Shown: one piece after another, positions 23,188 through 34,400 of the stretch
Layout: each line of letters begins with the position of its first letter
How positions within the stretch are numbered: the first letter of the stretch is position 1
Source: Niebla homalea
Taxonomy: Eukaryota; Ascomycota; Lecanoromycetes; Lecanorales; Ramalinaceae
NCBI GenBank assembly: GCA_019925105.1
Contig: JAHGAU010000010.1
Span: forward strand, 1,240,001-1,304,000
Length of the DNA: 64,000 nucleotides
Reading direction: 5' to 3'
Notes under the pieces: generated by a model
What the model was told of the DNA's origin: nothing
Seen by the model: only the letters and a program-made list of their open reading frames with translations
The model's database searches: none
Translations under genes and position numbers: made by a program

Positions 23188-25656
23188 ATGGCTGCAAGTG
23201 GAGGTGATGCAAAGCTCTTTGCAAGAGTGAGTCTCTGCTGGTTCTCGGTGCCCCCAATTCATGCAACCTTCTCTACGTACTCTAACATGTTGAAATCATG
23301 ATGGAGGATTTCGAAGCCGTTTGACGAAAAGCAAGATATTTTTCACTATTGCTGCCTTTCTATGAGTCTCGAAGATACAATGGCTCACCCAATCTTATAG
23401 GGCAAAGTAGCTGAGCTACGTCAAGAGCTTCTTAGTAGCAGCAAGAAGGACAAGAATCACACAGCCAAGAAGATTGCATTGAAAAAGATTGTAGCTAACA
23501 TGACCATGGCTAACAATGACATGATTGCTCTATTCCCCGATGTTGTGGCTCAAATGCACATACCAAGCCTTGAGATCAAGAAAATGTTGGTCTGCCTCGG
23601 GACCTCTTGAGAGTAGCTTTTTGACCGCGTTAGGTGTTTTCTATACTTGGTCAATTATGCGAGGATGAAGCCGGACGTTGCGATGAAGGCTCTCCCAGTA
23701 CTGAAAACGGTAATCATGGTCCTTCTATTGGCTATTGGCTCTGCTTCTTACACTATACGTTCAGGATGTTGGGGACACCAATCCGTTGATACGTGCACTT
23801 GCACTTCGGACCATGGGATACGTACATGTTCGCGAATACGTTGAAAGTTGTTTGTCACTGCTGCGAAGTCTCTTACGAGATCCGGATCCCTACGTCAGGA
23901 AAACGGCAGCGTTCTGCGTTGCCAAACTCTATGACCACGACAAGGCCTTAATTGAAGCCTCGGACCTCATCGACAAGCTGAATTCGATGCTTAAAGATGA
24001 GAACCCCACAGTCGTGTCTAGCGCTCTGGCTGCTTTGCTCGATATTTGGGAAAGAAGTGAAAATATCAAGCTCACCATCGACTACAGTAGCGCTTCCAAA
24101 ATCGTCCAGATCTTGCCCGATTGCTCAGAGTAAGCCCCTTGATCTCTGGATCTACACGAGGCTGAGGACGTTTTCTTTACAGATGGGGCCAAACTTATAT
24201 ACTTGAAGCCCTGATGTCTTACGTTCCGGGCGACACGTCGGAAGCCTTGCTACTTGCCGAGAGAATCACGCCTCGCCTTTCGCACTCGAATTCATCGGTG
24301 GTCTTGACTTGTACCCGTGTAATTCTGTACCTGATGAATTATATTGCTGACGAGGCACAAGTTTCGAGCCTATGCCGGAAGCTCTCACCGCCTCTGGTAA
24401 CACTTTTGGCCAAGGGCCCAGAGATTCAGTACCTTGCTCTCCGCAACGCGCTTCTGATCCTCCAACGCAGGCCCGAAGTGCTTCGTAACGATATAAGGGT
24501 GTTCTTCTGCAAATACAACGACCCAATCTACGTCAAGGTCACGAAGCTTGAACTCATATTCATGCTTGCAACGGAAAGAAACATTCGCGAAGTGTTGACG
24601 GAGCTACGAGAATACGCAACCGAGATTGACGTTCATTTCGTTAGGAAATCTGTCCGAGCAATCGGCAAATTGGCTATCAAGATTGAACCGGCAGCTCGGG
24701 ACTGCATTGATTCGCTGCTAGAGCTTGTTGCCACCAAGGTTTCGTACATTGTCCAGGAGGCTACTGTGGTTATCAAGAACATATTCAGGAAATACCCAAA
24801 TCGATACGAATCGATCATATCCATACTTTGCCAGAACCTGGACTCACTGGACGAGCCGGAGGCAAAGGCTGCCATGATCTGGGTCATTGGAGAGTATGCA
24901 GATCGAATCGAAAATGCGGACGAACTTCTCGACGATTTTTTGTACTCCTTCGCAGATGAGCCAGTAGAGGTTCAATTAGCGCTACTTACTGCCACTGTCA
25001 AGCTCTTCATTCAAAGGCCTACCAAGGGCCAGGAACTCGTACCAAAAGTCTTGAAATGGGCCACAGAGGAGACTGATAATCCCGATCTGCGTGACCGAGG
25101 TTACATGTATTGGCGAATGCTCTCAACAGATCCGGAGCTCGCCAAGAAGATTGTCATGGGCAGCAAGCCTGCAATCAGCGCGGAGTCGGAGAAGCTGGAT
25201 CCGGCGACTTTGGAGGAGATGTGTTTGAACGTGGGCACCTTGGCGACCGTCTACTTAAAACCTGTCCAACAAGTCTTCCGCAATGCACGTGCCAGAAAAC
25301 TGGCCGACAGCCCAGCCTTACAAAAACATACTTTACCTACCGTTGTGGCAATGGAGCAACACAAACACCTACCTTCTATACTTAATGGTGCCGGGCCTTC
25401 ACCAAGTGTCCAAGGAGAAAGCGAAGCTACCAACAGGCAAAATCTTTCAGCAGCAGTCGATGCAGCAGATGCATATTTCCAAAGCTTGAACACCAACATG
25501 GCGGGTATGGCGATAAACGGCGATGACGGCTTCGGAGGAAGCCCTACGACCGCCCAAGCTGGAGAAACGCAATATGTCGTGAATCAGAACAACCCGGAAC
25601 AGATCTACCAGCCTCAAGTAGGCAGTGGAGCAAACGGAGATTTGCTTTTACTTTGA
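23188..25656 (+). CDS. APL2: AP-1 adaptor complex beta subunit (beta-adaptin)
   Basis: Large subunit of the clathrin adaptor AP-1, acting between trans-Golgi and endosomes. Five exons: 23188-23226, 23401-23585, 23634-23709, 23765-24129 and 24183-25656, 712 aa. The junctions read 'AKLFAR | [10 protein letters not shown]', '[17 protein letters not shown]', 'PVLKT | [12 protein letters not shown]' and 'LPDCSE | [10 protein letters not shown]'. The alpha-solenoid trunk is typical ('[20 protein letters not shown]', '[17 protein letters not shown]', '[18 protein letters not shown]', '[19 protein letters not shown]', '[20 protein letters not shown]'). The protein ends after a disordered hinge with no ear domain, as fungal AP-1 beta subunits often do. 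Lack of an ear and the length favour AP-1 over AP-2. At intron 3 the only AG acceptor leaves out about three residues that beta-adaptins usually have. Confidence 0.92.
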
Positions 25657-26265
25657 AGAACGCTTCTCTCACGTGCTGAAGCGACGATAAACGTTTTGTG
25701 CTTCACAACTTTCAACTTTGTATCGGTCCGACGACAAGATCGAGCAGCACCCCCGAATGCGTCAGCAAAAGACCTTGTTGTGCACCTCGTATCTTGCATG
25801 TGATACCATCCCCCAGAAATAAGGATCAACCTTTAACCAATGACTACATCCGGCACCCCGGTTCTTGGCATCTTTCACTTTAATCGTCCCCTGCCTTGTC
25901 TTCTATCTTGGTGTGGTGCATGTGCAGCGGTTCCTCTTGGGGATGGCTGGAGGACCTCTTCCCCTTGCAATAGAGATCCTCCAACGTCATTGCACACACG
26001 ATGTTCCGGCTTCGCTCGCTCAAGCTCATCAGAGCAGCCGATCCCTATGTTTGGTCGTGCGACAGTCAGGAGAAATAATTATCGTCACAGATCCTTTTTT
26101 CCTATCGAAGACTGAACCCTGTGGCCAATCCCAGGTATCTTACAGGTTTAGGACATTCAGTAATCCGAGGCCAAGTGATCTTGAAGATGCAAGGCATGCA
26201 TGCGCATCGAGTCCTGCCAATTCTTGGAGATTCAACTTGACTAATCGTGAAAGATCAGGAACTCG
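25657..26265. other. Intergenic spacer between APL2 and the MFS remnant
   Basis: Contains the APL2 3' end and the likely old promoter of the MFS gene. A frame at 25865-26287 has a hydrophobic start but no family resemblance and overlaps the MFS start. Confidence 0.5.
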
Positions 26266-28073
26266 ATGGCTCAGATGTCAGAAATAGAGCCATCAGAGGA
26301 AATGCATGATGAAGCTAAGACGAGAGGGCAGCATGTAAGCGGAAATCAGATAGAGTGCGCCGAGCAACGACTCCAGGAGGCAGATGAGACCTCCGATGCG
26401 CTTGAAAAGGCTCATCGTGTTCAGACGGGTCCAGTATATTCGGTCTTCACTCAGAGCCAGAAGAATTTCATATTTTTTGTGGTTGCCATGGCCGGCTTCT
26501 TCTCGCCCCTCAGTCCCGACATCTACTTTCCAGCCCTGAACCCTCTCGCGCAGGATCTGCATGTATCAAGCTTTCTGATCAATCTCCCCTTGACATCATA
26601 TATGATCTTTCAAGGCCTGGCGCCAACCATCTTTGGTGACCTCGCGGACATGACAGGAAGGCGACCACTTTACGTTATCGGCTTTACCATCTATATCGGC
26701 GCGAACATTGGCCTGGCTTTGCTGGAAAATTATGCTGCGCTCCCTGTGCTTAGATGTTTGCAGAGCTCTGGTAGCAGCGGAACCATTGCGATTGGCAACG
26801 GTGTTTTCGCTGACATAGTCAGCAGTGGAGGAAGGGGCAAGTACATGGGTAAGATCGAGTATCGGACGACGAGATCAGGGCGCTCACGAGGTATTTGCAG
26901 GCTTTGCGCAATTTGGCGCAATGGCGGCTCCTGCAATCGCGCCTGCGCTGGGCTGAAATCTGTCTGAATTTCCTGGTTGGCGATGGCTGTTCTGGTTCCT
27001 TACGATTTTGGTGTGTATTCTTCAGACGCTGTCTCATCACCTTGATCGATGTCTTGGCAATGTTCTATTGCGTACTGCCATACTGACTCTGCATGCTACT
27101 CAGGCAGCCCTTCGATTAATCCCCTTTCTCATTGCTTTCCCCGAGACCGGACGCAAATATGGTGGACAATGGCTTTGTGCCACCTCAGGGTTTGATTATG
27201 TCATTTCTGAATTATATCAAGTCTCGCAAGGACCGGCGAATCGCCAACCTGGAGCGCACCGCCTCGCGAAAGGACACAGAGGCTGCTCAAGCAAAACTTG
27301 CGAGTGGAAGAACATTGAGATGGCCCAGTTCCCTGAAGACGGTCCATATCATCCTAGAGAAAGACGTAGGAATGGTGCTGCTGTTCAATTCCCTCATTTA
27401 CGCGGCCTTCTACGATGTCACAGCTAGCTTCCCAAGCCTTTTGGCCAAGATCTATGGGTTTAACGACCTACAGGTGGGCCTGAGTTTCATCCGATTTGGG
27501 GTTAGCTGCTCTATCGCCTCACTTCTCTTCGGACGTCTCATGGGCCTGAATTATAGACGAGTAGCTCGACAGGCTGGCCTCCCCATTGATCTCAAAGGAG
27601 GCGATGATATGCGATACTTCCCCATCGAAAAGGCGCGTGTACAGGTCTTTGTCATCCGGCTTTACATTGGCATAGCGTGTGTTCTTTGCTGGGGTTGGGT
27701 ACTGGAAGAGGAGGCTCCACTGGCTGCTCGCCTGGTCCTGTCATTCATGATTGGACTCACCCTGACAGGGTCATTCAACGTTCTCAGCACGCTGCTCGTT
27801 GATCTCTATCCATTAAACCCTGCAACAGCAACGGCGGCAAACAATTTGGTTCGGTGTCTGATGGGGGCAGCTGGTACGGCTCTCATTATTCAGATGATCG
27901 ATAGTATGGGGCGAGGTTGGTGCTTTACGTTCATAGCCGCAGTGGTCTTTACCACAAGCTCAATGCTATGGGCTGAAACGAGGTGGGGACCGCAATGGAG
28001 AGAGGAGAGGAGAGTGAGGATGGGACAGCAAGAAGCAGAGAAGACAGCGGCTGTGCAGACCGAAGCCAAATGA
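26266..28073 (+). pseudogene. MFS drug:H+ antiporter (DHA1-type), probably disrupted
   Basis: Exon 1 26266-26848 encodes a polar N-terminus and five or so membrane segments, with the MFS motif A at 'FGDLADMTGRRPLYVIGF'. After a normal intron (26849-26900), exon 2 continues 'FAQFGAMAAPAIAPALG' and then meets an in-frame TGA at 26954-26956. Translation beyond it still reads like the family ('LSEFPGWRWLFWFLTIL'). Exon 3 (from 27104) begins 'AALRLIPFLIAFPETGRK', but the next family block, 'MVDNGFVPPQGLIMSFLNY', is in a different frame, so there is a frameshift near 27153-27160. The remaining 300 residues are open to 28073. One nonsense change and one indel in an otherwise well-kept gene suggest a recent pseudogene, a null allele, or sequence errors. 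The native substrate is unknown. Confidence 0.72.
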
Positions 28074-28451
28074 ACAGCTACTACGGTGTCGAAATTAGAT
28101 TGAAATGCCCTGGCATAGTGTTTGGCGATTGTGAAGTCCTGTGATCCCGTCATATTAATATATATACTGCTCCAGGCAAGATTCGAGTTGCCGAGGTACG
28201 TTTCGGTTGTTCTCGCGGTTTGGGTCCAACAGCTAGAACTATGACATGACGCATTGATGAAGAAAGTTCGGATAGATGGTGGAATCTGCATTCATTTAAG
28301 ATATGACTACCTTTTTGCATCTTTGATAGGTCAAAGGACGGTCGAGGTCGGTGACTTGCAGCTCGCACCAAAGGATTCTTCGGACAGGCGCTTGACGCGG
28401 CTCTCCGGACCTTGTGACCTTTACGGAGTAGATAGATATAATAGCTTCAAG
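28074..28451. other. Spacer and promoter of the aminotransferase gene
   Basis: 378 bp. A plus-strand frame in phase with the aminotransferase runs from 28254, but its N-terminal sequence is not family-like and is probably 5' leader. Confidence 0.5.
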
Positions 28452-29839
28452 ATGCCGCCACAAGCAAAGAATGTCCTCACTCCTCTGAACAGGCTGTCCA
28501 ACATTCAAGGTCACCTGGAGACAGATAAGATGACTGCCACTGTTTTTCGTCCGGACAATGTTCCACAAGCGCCAGAAGACCCCTTGTTCGGCCTGATGGC
28601 CGCTTACAAGAAGGATGACTTCGAGAAGAAAGTCGATCTTGGTATCGGCGCATACAGGGATAACAATGCGCAACCCTGGGTCTTACCGGTCGTTAAAAGT
28701 GCCGACAATGCCCTGCGAAAAGATCCAAATCTCAACCACGAGTATCTGCCCATCGCCGGACTCGCAGACTTTACCGCCGCCGCTCAAAGACTCATCCTGG
28801 GCGCAGACAGCCCAGCCATTAAAGAGAAAAGGGTCAGGATTTCTTGCGGCCCCATGTGCCAGTTCAGCATCGCTAATACAGATCTAATCAGGCAACCTCC
28901 TTCCAAACCATCTCCGGCACCGGCGCTGTCCACCTAGGCGCCCTCTTCCTATCACGTTTCTACCCTCGTCCATCCAACCAGGCTGTTTACTTCTCCTCCC
29001 CAACATGGGCAAATCACAACCAGATCTTCACCAATGTCCAACTTCCCATCAAAACGTATCCTTATTTCTCTGCGCAAACCAAAGGCTTGGACTTCCTGGG
29101 TATGAAGTCCACCATCTCAGAAGCACCCCAAGGCAGCATCATCCTTCTACATGCATGCGCACACAACCCCACCGGCGTGGACCCGACGAGAGATCAGTGG
29201 AAGGAGATCTCAGACGTCATAAGGGCGAAGAAGCACTTCCCCTTCTTTGACTGCGCCTACCAAGGATTTGCCTCTGGGGATTTGCAGAACGATGCATGGG
29301 CCGTCCAATATTTCGTCTCTCAAGGCTTCGAGATGTGTATTGCGCAATCGTTCGCTAAAAACTTTGGTCTCTATGGCGAGCGCGCTGGTGCTTTCCATTT
29401 CGTGACAAGCCCCAGTCCCGACGCTCAAAATACAGTCGGTCGGGTGGCGTCGCAGCTCGCCATTCTCCAGCGCAGCGAGATCAGTAATCCTCCCGCATAT
29501 GGCGCGCGGATTGCAAGCCTGGTACTCAATGACCCAGCACTTTTCAAGGAATGGGAAGCCAACCTGCGGACCATGGCGGGCAGGATAATCGATATGCGCA
29601 AGGAGCTACGCTCCAAACTGGAGCAACTCAATGGGACAGAAGGTAGCTGGAAGCACATTACTGACCAGATCGGCATGTTCAGCTTTACAGGTCTAAATGA
29701 GCCACAGGTCTTGCAAATCCGAAGAGATGCCCATGTCTACATGACCAAGAATGGACGGATGTCCATGGCGGGTCTCAATACTTCCAACGTGGAATATGTG
29801 GCCAATGCCATGGATAAAGTCGTCAGGGAAGTGCAGTGA
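28452..29839 (+). CDS. AAT2: Aspartate aminotransferase
   Basis: PLP enzyme swapping the amino group between aspartate and 2-oxoglutarate; part of the malate-aspartate shuttle and amino-acid metabolism. Two exons: 28452-28832 and 28892-29839, 59-bp intron (GTCAGG to TCAG, TCTAATC branch), phase 0, 442 aa. Landmarks: 'PEDPLFGLMAAYKKDDFEKK', 'VDLGIGAYRDN', 'FQTISGTGAVHLGALFL' just after the splice, 'PTWANHNQIF', 'LLHACAHNPTGVDPT', 'PFFDCAYQGFASGDL', and the PLP-binding Lys near residue 283 in 'QSFAKNFGLYGERAG'. Two starts are possible. 28452 adds 26 residues with several basic ones; 28530 gives 'MTATVFRPDNVPQ', a cytosolic-type start. The extension is short for a mitochondrial presequence, so the cytosolic or peroxisomal form is favoured. 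Confidence 0.93.
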
Positions 29840-29923
29840 CATGAGGAACTCAGGCGTGGCCGGAATGTAGAGAATGGAGAGCGCATAGCGTAAACTCTTC
29901 ACGAACAGGACGTGTACGATCAC

Positions 29924-29929
29924 AATAAA
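29924..29929 (+). terminator. AATAAA polyadenylation signal after the aminotransferase
   Basis: An AATAAA hexamer 85 bp past the stop codon. It falls within the 141-bp convergent spacer with UFE1. Confidence 0.4.
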
Positions 29930-29980
29930 AAGCCGTGTGGGGTATCCTGTACAGCGGTATCTCATCTCAAAAGCACCAAC

Positions 29981-31251
29981 CTAGAATATTAGATCCCAGG
30001 TGATCAAGAAGCCACACAATCCGCAACTAGCCCAGAATACCATTCTCGCCGTGCTCCTCCTCTCAGTAGCCCTCTTCAATTGCTTGTTGCCGCCCCCTAC
30101 GTTCTCGGTGGTCGCCATGGAATCGGCGACCAATTGCGAGATATTTGCAGATTGGATGTCGAGATTTTGCACGAGTTGCGTTTGCAATTCCGAGATCTCG
30201 AGCATACTGCGCTCCGCAGTCCTGAAAAAATGGCGTCAGTGACGATGGCTTTCACCCGGGGTATCTTGTGAGAGAAAAGAGCAGAGAAGGTTGCTCACCG
30301 GACTTGATCCAACTGATCTTCATAGTGCTTCAGCATATCCTGATTTTCACTGGCGAACAATTGCAATTGTTCCGGGCTCAACTGCTGTTCAATCTCTCTT
30401 CCACCCTCATTTTCCAACTTCGTGCCCTGTCCGCCCGGGAAAGCGCTCCCTGTCTGATTCCCCGTCGCCCCCTCGCCTCCTGCAACATGTCCATTGGAAA
30501 GGCCGCTATAATCAGCGGCTTCCTTCAGCAGCCCCCCACCCCTAGTCTTATACAGCACGCTCCTCCCCCTCTCCAATTCCCTCTCCAGCCTTCGCTCCAT
30601 CATCTCCCTCTGCAGCTCCCCCACATCCTCCAGCTTCCGGCCCAAAAACCAGAGCACGCTCTCCCGAAACAATCTCAGAGTCTCGAGCTCGGCCTCATCC
30701 AGTATTTGCTCAGGACTTTTCTGGGCGCCGCCGACCCCACCTCCGGCGGCCCAACGGCCCAGGAGGCCCCTGTCGTACTTGTTCCGTATTATGCGGGTGG
30801 AAGTCTCTTTGCGGACAGATTCTGCGGAGGCGAGCTGGGTCAGGGAGGCGGAGGAGTCGCGGAGGAGGGTTTTGCAAGTGGCGTCTATCGAGTCCTTGTC
30901 GGTATTGGATAGGGGCCCGGGGGAAGCGGACTGCGATGTCGAGATGTGGGGATTGCGGGTAGTGCTCCGTGAGGTATTGGCGGGGCGATGAACAGGCTGG
31001 GCGGTGGAGAGATAGGAGCGGCGGATGGAGAGGAGGTAGGCGCGGAGGGAGGCTATGTGATCGTTCTAGGTGGGCGGCGATCAGTAGATGATTGTAGCCA
31101 GGTTGAGAGGTGAGGAGAGACAAGAACGTACGATTTGATATGCTTCCCTGAGAAACTCATCGTGGATGCTTGAGCATTTCCTTGGATGGGAACGAAGGCA
31201 AACGTTCCGCTGTCTGAGGAGATCATCGAATACTCTTGTGACATTTGACAT
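29981..31251 (-). CDS. UFE1: ER t-SNARE Ufe1 (syntaxin 18 homologue)
   Basis: Q-SNARE of the ER membrane, needed for Golgi-to-ER retrograde fusion and ER homotypic fusion. Three exons: 31251-31132, 31065-30299 and 30221-29981; introns 66 and 77 bp; 375 aa. Exon 1 is 'MSNVTRVFDDLLRQRN...LREAYQI', matching the Sec20/Ufe1 N-terminal domain layout. Exon 2 carries the long helical region ('LETLRLFRESVLWFLGRKLE', 'REMMERRLERELERGRS') and the start of the SNARE helix ('QLFASENQDMLKHYEDQLDQ'). Exon 3 completes the SNARE motif ('MLEISELQTQLVQNLDIQSA', 'ISQLVADSMATTENVGGGNK', 'QLKRATERRS') and the C-terminal anchor ('MVFWASCGLCGFLITWDLIF'). The zero-layer Gln is expected in the 'LETQ/LDIQ' area. The exon-2/3 split through the SNARE helix is resolved by a phase-2 intron. 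Confidence 0.93.
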
Positions 31252-31492
31252 GTTCAAAGAAGCTCAGACTTCACGCCGATGGCCCATATGTACAAGTTGA
31301 GAACGCAATGGCTACGGTGACTGCTAGGTACAGTAAAGGATCTTGGGCTTGAGATGCGGAGCCCCTCATCAGCCAATCAGAACGCAGAGAGTCGGAGAAG
31401 ACGGAAGACGCGGTAACGCCTAGACGCGACTCCGCTATTTGGAGATCAACCATCAACCATCAAGCATCCGCCATCCTCCCACTACAGTGCGT
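31252..31492. promoter_or_regulatory. Divergent promoter of UFE1 and DNA ligase I, with two ACGCG motifs
   Basis: 241 bp between UFE1 and the first ligase AUG. ACGCG occurs at 31408-31412 and 31424-31428, 65-85 bp before that AUG. ACGCG is the core of the MBF/MCB element that times S-phase genes such as ligase in yeasts. The match is only to the core and function is inferred. Confidence 0.4.
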
Positions 31493-34400
31493 ATGAGCCC
31501 CTACTGCAAATTCAAGTTGACCATTCTGGCTATCGGATCAACGTGGAGAGCGTCTTCTGCCCTTCGTTCAAAAGATCTACATAACTTGCTGAATGAGTCT
31601 CGTTGTCTGTTCTTGCACCCCGCTCCCCGTGCATCACTTGTACCTAGATTTCGCAACCTTGGGAGTTGCACATCTACCCGCTCACTGACTTGGGCCGAGT
31701 TGAGAGCACTGCCTCAACGGCTCAGCCAGAAGATGGCACCGAAGCAGGCGACCCTAGGGTACGTCAAGTCGGGGCAGCAGACCTTAGGGTGCATGCCTCT
31801 GTCCGAATGTGAAGAACTACCTCTACTAATCCATATGCCGTGAGAAGGAAATTCTTTGGCAATCCAAATGGCACCACCCCACGGCCGCAACAGTCGAAGC
31901 TGGCCTTCAAGAATAAGATTTCTGCAAAGGGAGAAGAAGCCGTCAATGGTGTTTCAGTCAATATAAAGAAGGAACCACTTGGTGAAGAACCGACGGGTGA
32001 TGGAAAAGACGTCGAAATGACGGATGCGGCATCTCATATATCACCAAAAGCATCACCAGAGACAACAGAGGCCAACCCAAAACACGAGCAAAAGGACGCC
32101 TCCTCGCCTGCGCAGAGTCCAACTCCAGACCCCCCGAAACGCACAAAGGCAGAAATGGAGGAGCATTCCGAGGAAGACGATGACGACGAGCCAGTGAGGA
32201 AACGGTCAAGAAAGGACGGAACAAAAGTCAGTGCATTGACAAGCGAGAAAACATCCTCTATCTTGGAGAAGCCCCCCAAGAAGCCAGCGAACAAGGCGGA
32301 CGAAAGTCTGAAGGCGAAACCAAGTGAAGCAGGGAAGCGCTCACGAGGCAGACCTGCCAAGACGCAGACTCAAGATGCGAACGACAAGGTCAAATCAAAG
32401 AAGACAAGCAAGCCAGACCCCACAGAGGACGCACCGGACGGTAAGGCAAAGACAGCAGCCAATCTCAAAGTCGAAAAGGAAGATGAAGGGTCAGAGGAGG
32501 AAGAGAACGAAGAGAAGTGCGAGGAGGAGGAAGGAGAAGAAGAAGAAGAGGAGGAAGAAGAAGAGCAACCCGAAGTATCAGCTAAAGCTCGAGAGAAAGT
32601 CCAGTCAACCCTCAAAAGTAGTGGCAAGGACCCATACAAGGACTGGAAGCCTGGCGAACCCGTTCCTTATGCTGCTTTATGTACAACCTTTTCGCTCATT
32701 GAAATGACCACCAAACGCCTCATCATCTCAGCACACTGCTCATTGTTTTTACGCCAAGTTCTGCGCCTCACGCCTCAGGATCTCTTGCCAACCATTCAAT
32801 TGATGATCAACAAGCTCGCGGCAGATTATGCCGGGATTGAGCTCGGCATTGGGGAATCCTTGATCATGAAAGCTATTGGAGAGACGACTGGTCGTAGTCT
32901 GCAAGTCATCAAGGCTGATCAGAATGAGATAGGTGACCTTGGACTGGTGGCTGCGAAGAGTCGCTCTAATCAGCCAACCATGTTCAAGCCGAAACCCTTG
33001 ACCGTGAAAGGAGTGCTTGATGGATTGATGGGAATTGCTACAGTATCTGGTGATGGCTCTCAATCGAGAAAGGTGGCTGGAATCAAGAAGCTGCTGTCTG
33101 CTGCAGATGCGTCAGCGGCGGGTAAAGGCAACCAAGGCATTGATATCACCAAAGATAAGGGCGGCGCCAGTGAGACCAAGTTTATCATTCGATTCTTGGA
33201 GGGTAAGCTACGTCTTGGTCTGGCTGAGAAGACCGTTCTTGTGGCCCTAGCTCACGCGATGGTCATGCATGAGACCGAAAAGAAGGGCAACAAGGCTCCC
33301 AGCTCCGAAAAGCTAGCGGAAGGAGAAACAACCTTGAAGACTGTGTATAGTGAATTGCCAAGCTACGAGGTCATCATTCCGGCCATGGTAGAGCATGGAA
33401 TCTTCCACCTGCGAGAGAATTGCAAGCTGCAACCTGGTGTTCCCCTGAAGCCCATGCTGGCAAACCCGACCAAATCCATCACCGAAGTCCTAGATCGATT
33501 CGAGGGCAAGAATTTCACTTGCGAGTACAAGTATGATGGCGAACGCGCCCAGATACATTACGTCGCTGAAGATTCTCCAAATCAGTATCCCAGTGTTCTT
33601 CCTTCCGCCCGGGGGAAGAAGGGCCTGTCTGCTCTTTTCTCGAGGAACTCGGAAGATCTGTCGAAGAAATATCCGGATGTTCTCGAAAAGCTTCAGACTT
33701 GGGTCAAGTCAGAAACGAAGAGCTTCGTGCTCGACTGTGAGACAGTCGCCTGGGATCTGGTCGAGAAGAAGGTCCTCCCCTTCCAACAACTGATGACGCG
33801 AAAACGCAAGGACGTCAAGGTCGAGGACATCAAAGTCAAAGTCTGCGTCTTCGCCTTCGACATCCTCTTCTACAACGGCGAGTCAGTCGTGCAAAAGTCC
33901 TTCCGCGAGCGCCGCGACATCCTCTCCCACGCCTTCACTCCCATCGAGGGCGAATTCGCCTTTGCCCAGTACGGCAACACCTCCGACCTCGAGGAGATCC
34001 AGACCTTGCTTGACGAGTCCGTCAAGGCCTCCTGCGAGGGTCTCATGGTGAAGATGCTCGACACCTCCGAGTCTGGCTACGAACCCTCGAAACGGTCCCG
34101 CAACTGGCTGAAGGTGAAGAAGGACTATCTCTCCGGCACGGGCGACAGCCTCGACCTTGTCGTGCTGGGCGCCTACTACGGCAAGGGCAAGCGAACGAGC
34201 GTGTACGGTGCCTTCCTGCTGGGCTGCTACAACAGCAGCAGCGAGACCTACGAGACCGTGTGCAACATTGGCACCGGCTTCTCCGAGGCGATCCTGGAGG
34301 AACTGCATGCCAAGCTGTCGGGCGTGGCAATTGACAAGCCCAAGCCCTTTTACGCGCATTCGGCCGTGCCCAAGGATCAGCCGGACGTCTGGTTCGAGCC

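Noticed and set aside
30268..30912. 214-residue plus-strand frame, Leu/Pro/Gln rich
   Set aside because: Antisense to UFE1 exon 2, which carries syntaxin sequence.
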